Assembly: GCA_937142855.1 (NCBI GenBank)
Contig: CAKZQZ010000036.1
Span: 1-44,569 of the forward strand
Reading direction: 5' to 3'
Length of the DNA stretch: 44,569 bases
From: an uncultured Alphaproteobacteria bacterium
Lineage (GTDB): Bacteria > Pseudomonadota > Alphaproteobacteria > Puniceispirillales > Marisalimonadaceae
The notes beneath the pieces were generated by a model. It ran no database searches and had not been told where the DNA came from. It saw only the letters and a program-made list of their open reading frames with translations. The position numbers and the translations under genes were made by a program. Numbering within the stretch: position 1 is the first letter of the stretch; every line of letters begins with the position of its first letter. This document shows positions 42,488 to 44,569 of the stretch, in pieces.

Positions 42488-44569
42488 ATGGATAGATTAT
42501 TATTAAAAACTTTGATTTTTATAAAATTTTTTATTTTATTAAATTTTATTTCACCTTTAGGCTTTGCTCAAAATGAAGAGTTAAAAATCAACAAAATTAT
42601 TATAAATGGTGAAAAAAGATTTTCTGAATCATTTATTCTTAATTATCTACCTAATTATCCCAATACAAGATTTACAAATGAAGTATTAGATGAATTTATC
42701 AAAAATTTATATAAAACAGAATTTTTTTCTAACATTAAATTAGATATTCAAGATAAAGTTTTAGTTATTAATTTGGAAGAGTTTCCAATTATTAATCAAA
42801 TTACTTTTTCCGGCAATGATTTATTAGAAAACAAGCAACTTTCAGAAATTGTATCTATTAAATCTCGAGATGTTTTAAATTTAGAAAATTTAAATATTGC
42901 TGTTGAGCGAATAAGGCAGGAATATCAGAAACTTGGTAGGTATTTGGCAGAAATAAATATTAAAAAAAATATTTTATCTCAAGGTAGAGTGAATATTAAT
43001 TTTGATATTGATGAAGGCTCACTGCTTGTGGTTAAAAACGTTAATTTTATAGGTAATAAGAATTTTTCTGATGCGGAGTTGAAATCAACAATTACAACAA
43101 AAGAAGACGCATGGTATAAAATTTTTGGATCAAACAAATTTATACCTGAAAGACTGGATTATGATAAAGAAAAATTAAAAAAATTTTATAATGATAGAGG
43201 ATATATTGATTTCAAAGTAATTTCCGCTAAAGGAGATCTTTTACCAAACATTTCTGGTTTTAATATAAATTTTATATTAAATGAGGGGCAGAGATACAAG
43301 GTAAATGACTTAGACTTTATTTCTACTTCAATAAAAGACATAAATAAAAATTTACTATTTGAAAAAATTTCCATTAAAAAAGATGATTTTTTTGACTCTA
43401 GGGCTTTAGATTATTCAACAGATAATCTAGTAACCTTTTTTGAAAACAAAGGTTATAATTTTATAAACGTTGTTCCATCTATTACAAAAGAAAATGATCT
43501 AGTTAATATAAAGTTTTCAATACAAGAAGGCCCTAATAAATTTATTAATAGAATAAATATAGTTGGAAACACTAGGACGAGTGACACTGTAATTCGGAGG
43601 GAACTTAAATTTTTTGAAGGTGATCCATTTAATAAAAGTAAGTTAACATCTTCAATTAAATCTCTTAATAGACTTGGGTATTTTCAAACAGTTAACTATA
43701 AATTATTAAACTTAGATAATAATTTGCTTGATATAATAATAAACGTTCAAGAGATAAATACTGGGTCAGTAAGTTTTGGGGTTGGATATTCATCACTTGA
43801 TAGCACAAGTTTAAATTTTGGTTTAAGTGAAAAAAACTTTCTGGGAGAAGGAAAGAAAATTAACGTACAAGCTAGTTTGTCAGATAAAAAATCTTCATAT
43901 AACTTAGGTGTAACAGAACCATATTTTTTAGATAGACACTTATCATTATCTGGTAATGTTTTTAATCAAGAAAGAGAAAATCAAAAAGGTGATGTTAAAT
44001 ACAGCACTCAAGGATTAGGTTTTGGTTTTGGGTTTAAACAGGAAAATATTTCTCAAAACTTTAATTATAATATTTCAATATCAAAATCTACAACTTCTTC
44101 AACCTCAACTGCTGATTCATCTACAGGTGAAGAAGGAAAGGACATAACCTCTTCTTCTATTAGTCATAACTTAGTTAAAGATACAACAAATAGCTTTTTT
44201 AATCCAACATCTGGTTATAGAGTGAACTTTTCTAATACATTATCTGGAATTGGTGGAGATACATCTTTTTTAAAGTCAGTTGTTAATTATGGGTATTATA
44301 TCCCGATTAATTATGGTGATTATATTTTTTCATTAAAATCTGGATTAGGTTTTATCACTGGCCTAGATGATAAAGTTACTGCTTCAAATCGTTTTTTGCT
44401 TGGAGGCAATACTTTACGAGGTTTTGATAGTGCGGGATTTGGCCCGAGAGATACTGGAAACAATCAAGCGGTTGGTGGAAATAATTTTTATAATCTTTCA
44501 CTTGAAATTAAATCGGATATGTGGCTACCAGCTGAATCTGGTCTGGACTGGTTATTGTTTACTGATATA
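42488..44569 (+). CDS. bamA: outer membrane protein assembly factor BamA (partial, C terminus beyond the window)
   Basis: 694 residues are visible from ATG 42488 and the frame runs open off the right edge. A signal peptide with cleavage near GFAQ (24-27) is followed by five POTRA domains of roughly 75-80 residues each (to about 415), then the 16-strand barrel. The loop-6 motif reads LGGNTLRGF with Arg644, the conserved arginine of the V-R-G-F/Y motif, here with Leu in place of Val. A serine/threonine-rich extracellular loop occurs at about 537-550. BamA folds and inserts outer-membrane proteins. It directly follows rseP, as in most proteobacteria. The last strands are missing from the window. 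Confidence 0.95.
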   Translation, partial: MDRLLLKTLIFIKFFILLNFISPLGFAQNEELKINKIIINGEKRFSESFILNYLPNYPNTRFTNEVLDEFIKNLYKTEFFSNIKLDIQDKVLVINLEEFPIINQITFSGNDLLENKQLSEIVSIKSRDVLNLENLNIAVERIRQEYQKLGRYLAEINIKKNILSQGRVNINFDIDEGSLLVVKNVNFIGNKNFSDAELKSTITTKEDAWYKIFGSNKFIPERLDYDKEKLKKFYNDRGYIDFKVISAKGDLLPNISGFNINFILNEGQRYKVNDLDFISTSIKDINKNLLFEKISIKKDDFFDSRALDYSTDNLVTFFENKGYNFINVVPSITKENDLVNIKFSIQEGPNKFINRINIVGNTRTSDTVIRRELKFFEGDPFNKSKLTSSIKSLNRLGYFQTVNYKLLNLDNNLLDIIINVQEINTGSVSFGVGYSSLDSTSLNFGLSEKNFLGEGKKINVQASLSDKKSSYNLGVTEPYFLDRHLSLSGNVFNQERENQKGDVKYSTQGLGFGFGFKQENISQNFNYNISISKSTTSSTSTADSSTGEEGKDITSSSISHNLVKDTTNSFFNPTSGYRVNFSNTLSGIGGDTSFLKSVVNYGYYIPINYGDYIFSLKSGLGFITGLDDKVTASNRFLLGGNTLRGFDSAGFGPRDTGNNQAVGGNNFYNLSLEIKSDMWLPAESGLDWLLFTDI

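Noticed and set aside
1-44569. tRNA, rRNA, tmRNA, CRISPR arrays, insertion sequences and prophage genes
   Set aside because: No gap is long enough or shows tRNA-like cloverleaf sequence, regular repeats, terminal inverted repeats or transposase/integrase motifs.

Overview
The window is a gene-dense, very AT-rich stretch of a bacterial chromosome with 42 protein genes (the first and last cut by the window edges). I see no RNA gene, insertion sequence, prophage or CRISPR array, and no gene-free gap longer than about 140 bases. Gene content and order point to an alphaproteobacterium: dapA-smpB-folK-rpoZ-spoT-DUF2062-pdxJ-acpS-lepB-rnc-era-recO-parC, then proS-lol-lolD-dnaE, then rpsB-tsf-pyrH-frr-uppS-cdsA-dxr-rseP-bamA. 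Other alphaproteobacterial-style features are the short ProS, a HemB without zinc cysteines and the Bpt leucyltransferase. Low GC, tiny intergenic gaps, many stop/start overlaps and TRAP transport suggest a streamlined marine lineage (HIMB59/AEGEAN-169, SAR11 or SAR116-like). That placement is inference; no rRNA is present to test it.

Layout. 1-8608 is the accessory-looking part: the end of a MATE exporter, a small membrane protein, a peroxiredoxin-like protein, a photolyase-family protein that seems to have lost two of its four Fe-S ligands, an enolase-superfamily enzyme with an unusual K-x-H motif, an LldD-like 2-hydroxyacid dehydrogenase coupled to a YczE-like membrane protein, a TauE/SafE permease, a YdjA-like nitroreductase and a threonine dehydratase-like enzyme. 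8702-20324 is a long same-strand housekeeping block: lysine/peptidoglycan precursor synthesis, trans-translation, folate, RNA polymerase omega, stringent response, PLP and acyl-carrier synthesis, signal peptidase, RNA processing and ribosome assembly, repair and topoisomerase IV.

20435-26819 is a second accessory island. It holds a TakP-type TRAP transporter for a small organic acid (binding protein, 8-TM DctQ, and a DctM with a roughly 333-residue charged tail), followed by a gamma-glutamyltransferase-like enzyme. A 12-bp hairpin with a GAAA loop separates the binding-protein gene from the permease genes. 26820-28598 on the minus strand is hemB-bpt. 28707-44569 is housekeeping again: ProS, lipoprotein release, DNA polymerase III alpha, then the translation/undecaprenol/phospholipid/isoprenoid/outer-membrane series ending inside bamA.

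The features most worth a second look are the DctM tail and its neighbours, the dctP-dctQ hairpin, the Fe-S-ligand-poor photolyase, the K-x-H enolase enzyme facing the 2-hydroxyacid dehydrogenase, the inverted repeat in front of spoT, and four convergent gene pairs with 0-10 bases between stop codons and no visible terminator. I found nothing I could defend as a wholly new defence or mobile system.
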